Source: Bacillota bacterium
GTDB lineage: Bacteria; Bacillota; Clostridia; Christensenellales; Pumilibacteraceae
Length of the DNA stretch: 5,465 bases
Direction: 5' to 3'
Assembly (NCBI GenBank): GCA_009787685.1
Contig: WQSV01000111.1
Span: 1-5,465 of the forward strand
This document shows, in pieces, positions 1-4,670 of the stretch. How positions within the stretch are numbered: position 1 is the first letter of the stretch; every line of letters starts with the position of its first letter. Under the pieces are notes generated by a model. That model was not told the origin of the DNA. It made no database searches and saw only the letters and a list, made by a program, of their open reading frames with translations. The translations under genes and the position numbers were made by a program.

Positions 1-105
1 CGCAACAAAACAAGCACCTTTCTCATCCATCATAGTGCTAAGAACATAATCTTGATTGTAGTCGCGCCCGCCAATTCGAGTAATACTTGCCGCAAGGATT
101 TTCAT
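1..105 (-). CDS. Probable PP2C-family Ser/Thr protein phosphatase, N-terminal 35 codons (runs off the window)
   Basis: Reading the minus strand from the ATG at 105-103, the frame stays open for 35 codons to the window edge. Seen: an N-terminus beginning MKILAASITRIGG, then GGRDYNQDY at residues 12-20 and a hydrophobic ACFVA at 31-35. Known: PP2C (PPM) phosphatases begin with a short beta strand followed by a G-x-R-x-x-N-[EQ]-D motif, whose Asp helps bind the catalytic Mn/Mg pair, and soon after by a strand leading to VADGMGG. Here Asp19 would be that ligand. The DGMGG motif would lie beyond the window, so the assignment rests on one motif. The gene diverges from purM and has a strong promoter 8 nt upstream. 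There is no Shine-Dalgarno, and the transcript is probably leaderless. A role in stress or cell-wall kinase signalling is possible but unsupported here. Confidence 0.6.
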   Translation of the reverse strand, partial: MKILAASITRIGGRDYNQDYVLSTMMDEKGACFVA

Positions 106-113
106 ACTAAGTT

Positions 114-142
114 AGTATAACACATTTGAAAAACGATTGCAA
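114..142 (-). promoter_or_regulatory. Sigma-A type promoter of the PP2C-like gene
   Basis: On the minus strand the -35 is TTGCAA (142-137), the spacer is exactly 17 bp, and the -10 is TATACT (119-114) preceded by TGT, giving an extended TGn -10. Only 8 nt separate the -10 from the ATG at 105. Transcription would therefore start at or within a base or two of the start codon, with no room for a Shine-Dalgarno. Confidence 0.75.
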
Positions 143-153
143 CCGTTTTTCAA
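126..153. promoter_or_regulatory. 28-bp near-perfect palindrome over the PP2C-like promoter; candidate operator
   Basis: Arms TTGAAAAACG (126-135) and CGTTTTTCAA (144-153) are perfect 10-bp inverted repeats. The 8-nt centre is ATTGCAAC, whose core TTGCAA is itself palindromic, so the whole 28 bp has only one non-symmetric pair (136/143). The centre is the -35 box and one arm lies in the spacer, so a bound protein would block RNA polymerase. Both halves contain AAACGNTTGC on one strand or the other, which resembles the half-symmetric AAnCGnTT core of LacI/GalR-family operators. The regulator is unknown. A terminator role is unlikely because the stem is AT-rich and no gene ends here. Confidence 0.5.
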
Positions 154-160
154 CACTTTT

Positions 161-342
161 TTCAATGCATAATTAATTGATAATGCACAGTTCACAATGC
201 ACAATGAAGGTGAGATTGGTTGAAAAAAAATTGCAAGGAAGTGTGCTTGCTGTTTTTTTTTGTGAGTTGCAAATGTGCGTGCAGATTGTCACAAAAAAAT
301 TAACAATAATTGTGCATTGTGAACTGTGCATTGTGCATTGAA
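161..342. repeat. Foldback (MITE-like) repeat between the two divergent promoters
   Basis: A perfect 24-bp inverted repeat (182-205 with 309-332) is flanked by a second 9-bp pair, TTCAATGCA (161-169) and TGCATTGAA (334-342). The arms are built of degenerate 7-bp units of the AATGCAC/AGTTCAC type. Inside are further inverted repeats: TTTTTTTGTGA (255-265) with TCACAAAAAAA (289-299), and GCAAG (233-237) with CTTGC (246-250). No open reading frame of note lies within, and no target-site duplication is evident. It occupies most of the gap between the phosphatase and purM promoters and ends 4 bp before the purM -35. It could be a non-autonomous mobile element or an expanded intergenic repeat. Confidence 0.65.
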
Positions 343-346
343 ATGC

Positions 347-375
347 TTGACAGACGAACCAATAATATATAAACT
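347..375 (+). promoter_or_regulatory. Promoter of purM (purMN unit)
   Basis: A consensus -35, TTGACA (347-352), is followed after 17 bp by TAAACT (370-375, 4 of 6 to consensus). TATAAA (368-373) is an alternative -10 with a 15-bp spacer. The TAAACT box ends 9 nt before the purM ATG, so the 5' leader would be at most a few bases and no ribosome binding site is present. No purine riboswitch or attenuator can fit between this promoter and the gene. Confidence 0.65.
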
Positions 376-384
376 GAAAATATC

Positions 385-1440
385 ATGAAAAACTCAAAAA
401 AAGAAAACTTAGCAAAAACCCCAATTTCCTATAAAGACGCAGGCGTCGATGTCGAAGCAGGCTATAAAGCAGTTGATCTTATTAAAAAAAAAGTCAGAGC
501 AACATTTGATGAAAATGTTCTTGGCGATATCGGAGCGTTCGGCGGACTCTATTCTATTGCAGGATTCAACATGAAAAATCCAGTTCTCGTTTCGGGGACC
601 GATGGGGTTGGAACAAAATTGAGACTAGCTTTTTTGCAAAACAAACACGACACTGTTGGAATTGACCTTGTTGCAATGAGTGTCAACGATGTTGTTTGTC
701 AAGGCGCAAGGCCATTGTTTTTTCTTGACTACTTTGCGTGTGGAAAGCTTTTGCCAGAAAGTATGGCGGAAGTTGTTGGAGGTATTGCAGACGGATGTCG
801 CGAGTCGGGATGCGCCCTTTTGGGTGGGGAAACTGCTGAAATGCCCGGATTTTATGAAAACGGGGAATATGATCTTGCTGGTTTTTGCGTTGGAATTGCC
901 GATCGTGACAAGTTGATAACTGGAAAAAACATAGTCGCTGGTGATGTTCTTATTGGACTCCGTTCATCGGGTGTTCATTCCAACGGGTTTTCCCTCGTTC
1001 GCAAAGTTGTCACAGAAGAAGAGCTGAAAGGCGAACTAGGTCGAGAACTTTTGACCCCAACAAAAATTTATGTCAAATCAGTTCTCGCGCTTAACGACGA
1101 ATTCGACATCAAAGGTGTGTCACACATAACAGGGGGTGGATTTATTGAAAACATACCACGCATACTTCCAAACGAAGACCTCTGCGTCAAAATTGATTTG
1201 ACAAACTATGAAGTCCCAAAACTATTCAAACTTTTAGCAGAAAGAACAAATCTTGACACTCGTGGTCTCTACAACACTTTCAACATGGGAACTGGAATGG
1301 TTTTGTGTGTCGACAAAAAAGATGCCGACAAACTAATCAAACGCGCAAACGAACTCGGCGAAGAAGCATATTATCTTGGCGAAATTAAAAAGAAAGAAGA
1401 CACTTGTCTTGGTGAGTGTCGCATTGGATTTAAAGAGTGA
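385..1440 (+). CDS. purM: Phosphoribosylformylglycinamidine cyclo-ligase (AIR synthetase)
   Basis: PurM converts FGAM and ATP to aminoimidazole ribonucleotide, step five of purine synthesis, as a cytoplasmic homodimer of the PurM/PurL/SelD/ThiL ATP-binding superfamily. The 351 residues match the usual length of about 345. Seen in order: SYKDAGVDVEAG (15-26), the glycine-rich GTDGVGTKL (71-79), the conserved GIDLVAMSVNDV (92-103), GGETAEMPG (147-155), RSSGVHSNGFSLVRKV (193-208) opening the C-terminal half, HITGGGFIENIPR (247-259) and TFNMGTGM (298-305). All family landmarks are present and nothing is broken. The ATG at 385 is the natural start: the promoter -10 ends 9 nt before it and there is no Shine-Dalgarno. 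It is followed after 75 bp by purN, most likely in one transcript. Confidence 0.97.
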   Translation: MKNSKKENLAKTPISYKDAGVDVEAGYKAVDLIKKKVRATFDENVLGDIGAFGGLYSIAGFNMKNPVLVSGTDGVGTKLRLAFLQNKHDTVGIDLVAMSVNDVVCQGARPLFFLDYFACGKLLPESMAEVVGGIADGCRESGCALLGGETAEMPGFYENGEYDLAGFCVGIADRDKLITGKNIVAGDVLIGLRSSGVHSNGFSLVRKVVTEEELKGELGRELLTPTKIYVKSVLALNDEFDIKGVSHITGGGFIENIPRILPNEDLCVKIDLTNYEVPKLFKLLAERTNLDTRGLYNTFNMGTGMVLCVDKKDADKLIKRANELGEEAYYLGEIKKKEDTCLGECRIGFKE

Positions 1441-1515
1441 ATAGTGAGTAGTTGTTGTAAAAATATTTGATTAATAATTTTAACCATCACTATTAACTAT
1501 TCACTACTCACTACT
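1436..1515. repeat. Heptamer-repeat inverted repeat in the purM-purN gap
   Basis: The right side (1489-1515) is a run of degenerate 7-mers, ACTATTA-ACTATTC-ACTACTC-ACTACTA, that runs straight into the purN ATG. The left side (1436-1452) carries the complementary units AGTGAAT-AGTGAGT-AGT and includes the purM stop codon. TAGTGAGTAGT (1442-1452) pairs perfectly with ACTACTCACTA (1503-1513). AGTGAATAGT (1436-1445) can alternatively pair with ACTATTCACT (1496-1505), so the hairpin can slide by one repeat unit. No Shine-Dalgarno for purN is visible. A hairpin here would sit on the purN initiation region. Confidence 0.7.
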
Positions 1516-2157
1516 ATGAACATAGCAATCCTAGTATCTGGCTCTGGCTCAAATATGATGGCAATAATAGACGCGTGCAAAAGTGGTTTAATTGCAGGCG
1601 AGATTGTTGCAGTCATCAGCTCAAATCACGAAGCAAAAGCAGTCGAGAGAGCAAAACAAATGAACATTTCGACATTTGTTTGCGCAAAAAGCGATTTTTT
1701 GTCGCCAAATGAAAGAGATGAACATATGCTCAAGATTCTAAAAGAAAAAAAACCCGATTTAATCGTTCTTGCGGGCTACCTAGGAATTTTGAACGAACAA
1801 ATCATTGAGAGTTATAACGGGAAAATCATCAACGTTCACCCCTCGCTTCTCCCAAAATTTGGCGGTCACGGCTTTTTCGGGATGAATGTCCACAAAGCAG
1901 TTATTGAGTCGGGAGAAAAAGAAAGTGGAGCAACAGTTCACTTTGTTGATAACGGCATAGACACTGGCAAAATCCTATCCCAAGAAAAAGTCAAAATTGA
2001 ACCAAACGACACTCCCGAAACCCTCTCTGAAAAAGTCTTAAAAATTGAACACAAAATCCTAGTTGAAACAATCAAGAAATTGACAAGGGCTTTCAGCCCT
2101 TTTGAAGGAAATTGCTATTACTTGAACTTCTCCGACAAAGGCATCGAAGATGCTTGA
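1516..2157 (+). CDS. purN: Phosphoribosylglycinamide formyltransferase (GAR transformylase), with a repeat-derived C-terminal tail
   Basis: PurN transfers a formyl group from 10-formyl-THF to GAR, giving FGAR (step three). Seen: the N-terminal Rossmann-like start LVSGSGSN (6-13), the hinge VLAGYLGIL (84-92), catalytic INVHPSLLP (105-113) with Asn106 and His108 at the positions I recall for the E. coli enzyme, and GATVHFVDNGIDTG (138-151) with the catalytic Asp145. The core ends near residue 190, close to the length of short Bacillus-type PurN (about 195). Residues 189-213 are encoded by the mini-hairpin repeat cluster starting at 2080 and look like an added tail rather than a conserved domain. 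The ATG at 1516 gives the standard N-terminus but has no visible Shine-Dalgarno; the upstream bases are heptamer repeats. It is probably co-transcribed with purM. Confidence 0.96.
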   Translation: MNIAILVSGSGSNMMAIIDACKSGLIAGEIVAVISSNHEAKAVERAKQMNISTFVCAKSDFLSPNERDEHMLKILKEKKPDLIVLAGYLGILNEQIIESYNGKIINVHPSLLPKFGGHGFFGMNVHKAVIESGEKESGATVHFVDNGIDTGKILSQEKVKIEPNDTPETLSEKVLKIEHKILVETIKKLTRAFSPFEGNCYYLNFSDKGIEDA

Positions 2158-2226
2158 CAAGGGTCTTCGACCCTCTTGACGGAGAGTGCTAGTTCAAGCA
2201 GAGCCCGACAGAGCAGTCGAAGACTG
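2080..2226. repeat. Cluster of four mini-hairpin repeats spanning the purN 3' end
   Basis: Four short hairpins, each with a three-base loop, are visible: AAGGGCT-TTC-AGCCCTT (2085-2101), GCATC-GAA-GATGC (2141-2153), AGGGTC-TTC-GACCCT (2160-2174) and CAGTC-GAA-GACTG (2214-2226). The segments 2080-2119 and 2154-2193 are gapless direct repeats matching at 31 of 40 positions by my count. The differences in the stem (CT to TC, AG to GA) are compensatory. Each copy begins with TTGACAAGGG. The cluster encodes the last residues of PurN, including the stop codon at 2155-2157. It may be a REP-like extragenic palindrome family. It is not followed by a T-run, so it is not a typical terminator. Confidence 0.75.
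2121..2198. other. Predicted multibranch fold enclosing two mini-hairpins
   Basis: CTTGAACT (2121-2128) pairs perfectly with AGTTCAAG (2191-2198), and the adjacent TCTCCG (2129-2134) pairs with CGGAGA (2180-2185), leaving a 5-nt bulge (2186-2190). This 14-bp closing stem encloses the hairpins at 2141-2153 and 2160-2174. The result is a compact three-way-junction shape in RNA or single-stranded DNA, centred on the purN stop codon. Its function is unknown. Confidence 0.5.
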
Positions 2227-2253
2227 TTGACAATTGACAATCGACAAGTTGCA
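2226..2253. repeat. Degenerate heptamer run GTTGACA-ATTGACA-ATCGACA-AGTTGCA
   Basis: Four consecutive 7-bp units, each differing from its neighbour by one to a few bases, directly abut the last mini-hairpin. The unit differs from the heptamers at 182-205 and 1489-1515, but period and setting (intergenic) are the same. Confidence 0.6.
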
Positions 2254-2286
2254 ACTTAATGTCAAATCAAATTTAATATCACAAAA

Positions 2287-2315
2287 AAAAGTCTGTCAAA
2301 CTTTGACAGACTTTT
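2287..2315. terminator. Bidirectional rho-independent terminator between purN and the lipoprotein gene
   Basis: AAAAGTCTGTC (2287-2297) pairs perfectly with GACAGACTTTT (2305-2315) around AAACTTT, whose ends can also pair. On the minus strand the stem ends in eight T's (2290-2283), so it is a good terminator for the lipoprotein gene, whose stop lies 40 nt upstream. On the plus strand the tail is only TTTT before an A-rich stretch, so it is a weaker terminator for purMN. The convergent gene layout fits use in both directions. Confidence 0.85.
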
Positions 2316-2354
2316 AAAATAAAATGAACAAAAAAATCTAACACTACCATTTTC

Positions 2355-2810
2355 TTATTCATCATTTCCCTCGTCATCGCATTGACAAGGATATTCATCT
2401 TCAATCTCACACCACACTCTGTCAACAACAATCCTTCTTTGAACAGTTGGCGCGCTGTTTAAGTAATAAAAATTTCCCCTTGCTCCACCAAGGGCACGAA
2501 GCGAAACATAATATGTTCCCACTGGGAGCCTAAGCGACATCAAATAAAACCTTGTTGCACTGCCTTGCGGAATATGGTGAAGAAGCTCTTCGTCACAACA
2601 GTCACGAATAATCAATTCATAGCCATTAATTGGTTGAGATGTCGTCCAAGTCAAAACAAGACTTGAAGTGTCAACATTAAAGTTTCTTGGAACCCAAAGT
2701 TGTCTCTCTTCCAATGCCTCATTGCAACCAACGAACGCAAACGCACTCACTGAAATGAGTGAAACAAGAATAATCATCAAAACGATTTTCAATTTCTTTA
2801 GTTTTATCAT
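2355..2810 (-). CDS. Small putative lipoprotein with an FN3-like beta-sandwich
   Basis: No known gene is recognised. From the ATG at 2810-2808 the product is 151 residues. It has a basic start (MIKLKKLK), a hydrophobic core to about residue 27 and a lipobox-like FVGC ending at Cys29, so it is probably exported and lipid-anchored. Phe at -3 is less usual than Leu. Residues 39-130 look like a fibronectin type III or similar beta-sandwich: LVLTWTTS (51-58), INGYELIIRD (61-70), then GTYYVSLRALGG (98-109) and YLNSAP (116-121). The acidic C-terminus (134-151) contains three cysteines, and a CC pair sits at 71-72. A longer frame opens with TTG at 2846, but that TTG is the -35 box of the promoter, so I use the ATG. 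It lies opposite to the purine genes and splits purMN from purHD. A role in purine metabolism is unlikely. Confidence 0.75.
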   Translation of the reverse strand: MIKLKKLKIVLMIILVSLISVSAFAFVGCNEALEERQLWVPRNFNVDTSSLVLTWTTSQPINGYELIIRDCCDEELLHHIPQGSATRFYLMSLRLPVGTYYVSLRALGGARGNFYYLNSAPTVQRRIVVDRVWCEIEDEYPCQCDDEGNDE

Positions 2811-2817
2811 AACATTA

Positions 2818-2846
2818 ACAATACAATATTTTTCTGCATTCGTCAA
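2818..2846 (-). promoter_or_regulatory. Promoter of the lipoprotein gene
   Basis: On the minus strand the -35 is TTGACG (2846-2841), the spacer 17 bp and the -10 TATTGT (2823-2818, 4 of 6 to consensus). The -10 ends 7 nt before the ATG at 2810, predicting a leaderless mRNA, and no Shine-Dalgarno is present. The same TTG could be read as a start codon for a 12-residue longer protein. The promoter reading is preferred because it restores a normal signal peptide. Confidence 0.65.
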
Positions 2847-2901
2847 CTAAATTTACACTATTCGAATGTTTTGATGCTAATTGCAAGTGTAAGCAAAACC
2901 A

Positions 2902-2934
2902 TTGAGAGGGTCTTCGATCCCTCTGTTGGAGAGT
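2902..2934. repeat. Third copy of the mini-hairpin repeat, upstream of purH
   Basis: This copy resembles 2154-2186: it begins TTGAGAGGG, has the same TCTTCGA core and ends TTGGAGAGT. The stem is AGAGGG (2905-2910) with CCCTCT (2919-2924), closed by TC-TTC-GA with one bulged T (2918). Six T's follow at 2934-2939, after a possible short CTCT/AGAG stem, which gives at best a weak terminator. Confidence 0.6.
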
Positions 2935-2959
2935 TTTTTGTAAAAGTAATTTCTCACAA

Positions 2960-2976
2960 AAGTATCAAAGATACTT
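2960..2976. repeat. Mini-hairpin overlapping the purH -35
   Basis: AAGTATC-AAA-GATACTT is a perfect 7-bp stem with a three-base loop. It parallels the hairpin at 2139-2155: both are followed by GAC, reading GATACTTGAC here and GATGCTTGAC there. Its last two bases are the first two of the purH -35 box. Confidence 0.65.
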
Positions 2977-3003
2977 GACGATTTTTTTTTCTCATGATAT
3001 ACT
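2975..3003 (+). promoter_or_regulatory. Promoter of purH (purHD unit)
   Basis: The -35 is TTGACG (2975-2980), followed by a 17-bp T-rich spacer and the -10 TATACT (2998-3003) with an upstream TGA (extended TGn). Eight nucleotides separate it from the purH ATG at 3012. This is the same -10 sequence and distance as at the PP2C-like gene. The predicted transcript starts at or next to the ATG, so no riboswitch or Shine-Dalgarno can be present. Confidence 0.8.
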
Positions 3004-3011
3004 ATGTCCAT

Positions 3012-4646
3012 ATGAAAAAACGAGCATTAATATCAGTCAGCGACAAAACTGGAATAGTAGAATTTGCCACGGGTCTCATTAATCTAGGCTATGAAATCAT
3101 TTCAACAGGTGGAACGGCGAAAACACTTTCAGACAACGGCATAAAAAATCTTAGTGTGTCTGACATAACAAAGTTTCCAGAATGCCTTGATGGGAGAGTC
3201 AAGACATTGAATCCGTTTGTCCATGCTGGAATTTTGGCAATCAGAGACAATTCCAACCACATGAAGCAACTAGCTGACCTTAATGTCAACACCATTGACA
3301 TCGTTTGCGTAAACCTCTATCCATTTCGTCAAACGATTGAAAAAGAGGGGACAACCTTTTTTGACGCCGTTGAAAATATCGACATCGGCGGGCCGTGCAT
3401 GCTAAGAAGTGCCGCAAAAAACTTCCAAGATGTCATCGTTGCTTGTGATCCAAAGGACTATCAAACAATTCTTGACAATTTGAAATCGGGCATTGTTGAC
3501 TTGACTTTCAGAAAAATGTTGATGCAAAAAACTTATCAGCACACCGCATTCTATGACACTTTAATTGCGAACTACCTCGCAAAAGAGTTGGAACTAAAAA
3601 GTCCAGATTTTTTAACGCTTGCGTTTGAGAAAAAACAAGATTTGCGCTATGGCGAAAATCCTCACCAAAATGCAACATATTATGAAACAGCAATCCCGAA
3701 CTTAAAATTATCGCTCTCGAAAGCAGAGCAACTGAACGGCAAGGAACTTTCTTTTAACAACATCAACGACGCACAAGGTGCAATTGATGCTTTAAGTGAG
3801 TTTGCTTGTGAAGATGAGTGCGTCTGTGTTGCAGTTAAGCACGCAACTCCATGCGGAGTCGCTCTCGGAAAGGATTCGTTTGAAGCATATCAAAAAGCCC
3901 ATGATGCTGATCCAATTAGTATTTTCGGCGGAATCATTGCATTCAATAAATCAGTCAACAAAAGATGTGCAGAAGAAATGGTGAAAACTTTTCTTGAAGT
4001 TATCATCGCTCCAAACTATGACAAAGACGCTCTCGACATCTTAAAAACAAAACCAAACTTAAGGGTTTTGAAACTACCAGAAGTAGAAAAAGAAAAACAA
4101 TTTCTGCAAGATTTTAAAATTCTTCACGGTTCGATGCTCGTCCAAGACAGGGACACAAGCGACGAACTGATGAGTGCAAAAAAACCCCTAGAAAAAGACA
4201 AAGGAACATTTATTGAGGAACTTCGCAAGAAAGCAAGAGATCTGAGCAACGGTGGTGTTAGTGTTTTGGAGGATAAAACAAAAATCAAAACAACGCCAAC
4301 TGATCGCTTGCAGCTGGAATTTGGAGTCAAGGTTGTCAAACATCTCAAGTCAAATGCAATAGCCATCGTCAAAGATTCCACAACGATTGGAATAAATGGT
4401 GGACAAACTAATCGTGTCGCAGCCGCAAAAAATGCACTTGAGCAAGCAGGAAAAAAAGCAAAAGGAGCATATCTTGCTTCAGACGGCTTTTTTCCATTTG
4501 CTGACATTGTTGCTCTTGCCAAAAAATACGAAATCAAAGCAATCATTCAGCCGGGTGGTTCAATTAAAGATGAAGACAGCATAAAAGCATGCGATGAAGC
4601 TGGAATCGCAATGGTGATGACAGGAGTGAGACACTTTAAACATTAA
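3012..4646 (+). CDS. purH: Bifunctional AICAR transformylase / IMP cyclohydrolase
   Basis: PurH catalyses the last two steps to IMP: formylation of AICAR by 10-formyl-THF, then ring closure of FAICAR. The N-terminal MGS-like cyclohydrolase domain (about 1-195) starts with the typical KRALISVSDKTGIVEFA and has STGGTAKTL (31-39), DGRVKTLNP (60-68), NLYPF (101-105), Asp124 and Lys136. The transformylase domain shows RYGENPHQN (212-220), the catalytic pair Lys276-His277 in VKHATPCGVA, DPISIFGGI (300-308), SDGFFPF (490-496), IIQPGGSI (511-518) and the family-typical RHFKH end. At 544 residues it is about 30 longer than the B. subtilis protein as I recall it. The excess lies between LVQDRDT (376-382) and KVVKH (440-444). 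The family's usual KTLHP reads KTLNP here. The in-frame ATG at 2994 is rejected because those codons are the promoter. purD follows after 24 bp. Confidence 0.97.
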   Translation: MKKRALISVSDKTGIVEFATGLINLGYEIISTGGTAKTLSDNGIKNLSVSDITKFPECLDGRVKTLNPFVHAGILAIRDNSNHMKQLADLNVNTIDIVCVNLYPFRQTIEKEGTTFFDAVENIDIGGPCMLRSAAKNFQDVIVACDPKDYQTILDNLKSGIVDLTFRKMLMQKTYQHTAFYDTLIANYLAKELELKSPDFLTLAFEKKQDLRYGENPHQNATYYETAIPNLKLSLSKAEQLNGKELSFNNINDAQGAIDALSEFACEDECVCVAVKHATPCGVALGKDSFEAYQKAHDADPISIFGGIIAFNKSVNKRCAEEMVKTFLEVIIAPNYDKDALDILKTKPNLRVLKLPEVEKEKQFLQDFKILHGSMLVQDRDTSDELMSAKKPLEKDKGTFIEELRKKARDLSNGGVSVLEDKTKIKTTPTDRLQLEFGVKVVKHLKSNAIAIVKDSTTIGINGGQTNRVAAAKNALEQAGKKAKGAYLASDGFFPFADIVALAKKYEIKAIIQPGGSIKDEDSIKACDEAGIAMVMTGVRHFKH

Positions 4647-4657
4647 TATTCCATAGA

Positions 4658-4664
4658 AAAGGAG
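4658..4664 (+). promoter_or_regulatory. Shine-Dalgarno sequence of purD
   Basis: AAAGGAG lies 6 nt before the purD ATG at 4671. It is the only clear Shine-Dalgarno in the window, and it occurs at the one gene that clearly sits inside a transcript. This contrasts with the genes that have their own promoter. Confidence 0.9.
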
Positions 4665-4670
4665 ATTACC

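Noticed and set aside
126..160. Rho-independent terminator at the palindrome
   Set aside because: The stem is AT-rich, no gene ends nearby, and it overlaps a strong promoter, which fits an operator better.
353..384. Purine riboswitch or PurR-type box upstream of purM
   Set aside because: The predicted leader is only a few bases, too short for a riboswitch. CGAACCAAT at 355-363 partly resembles a Bacillus PurBox but is a single imperfect half and is not enough to call.
1467..1496. Own promoter for purN (TTGATT with TATTAA)
   Set aside because: Both boxes are weak (18-bp spacer), the -10 is about 20 nt from the ATG, unlike the other promoters here, and co-transcription with purM explains expression.
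2226..2253. CRISPR-like array in the TTGACA repeats
   Set aside because: The units are 7 bp, contiguous and degenerate, with no spacers.
2811..2846. TTG at 2846 as start of the lipoprotein
   Set aside because: It is the -35 box, and it would add 12 residues before an otherwise normal signal peptide starting at 2810.
2994..3011. In-frame ATG at 2994 as start of purH (six extra residues)
   Set aside because: These codons contain the TATACT -10 of the promoter, and the family N-terminus begins at the ATG at 3012 (MKKRALISVSDK).
4124..4546. 140-residue minus-strand reading frame inside purH
   Set aside because: It lies wholly within the conserved purH coding sequence, shows no recognisable motif and has low-complexity hydrophobic content typical of an antisense shadow.
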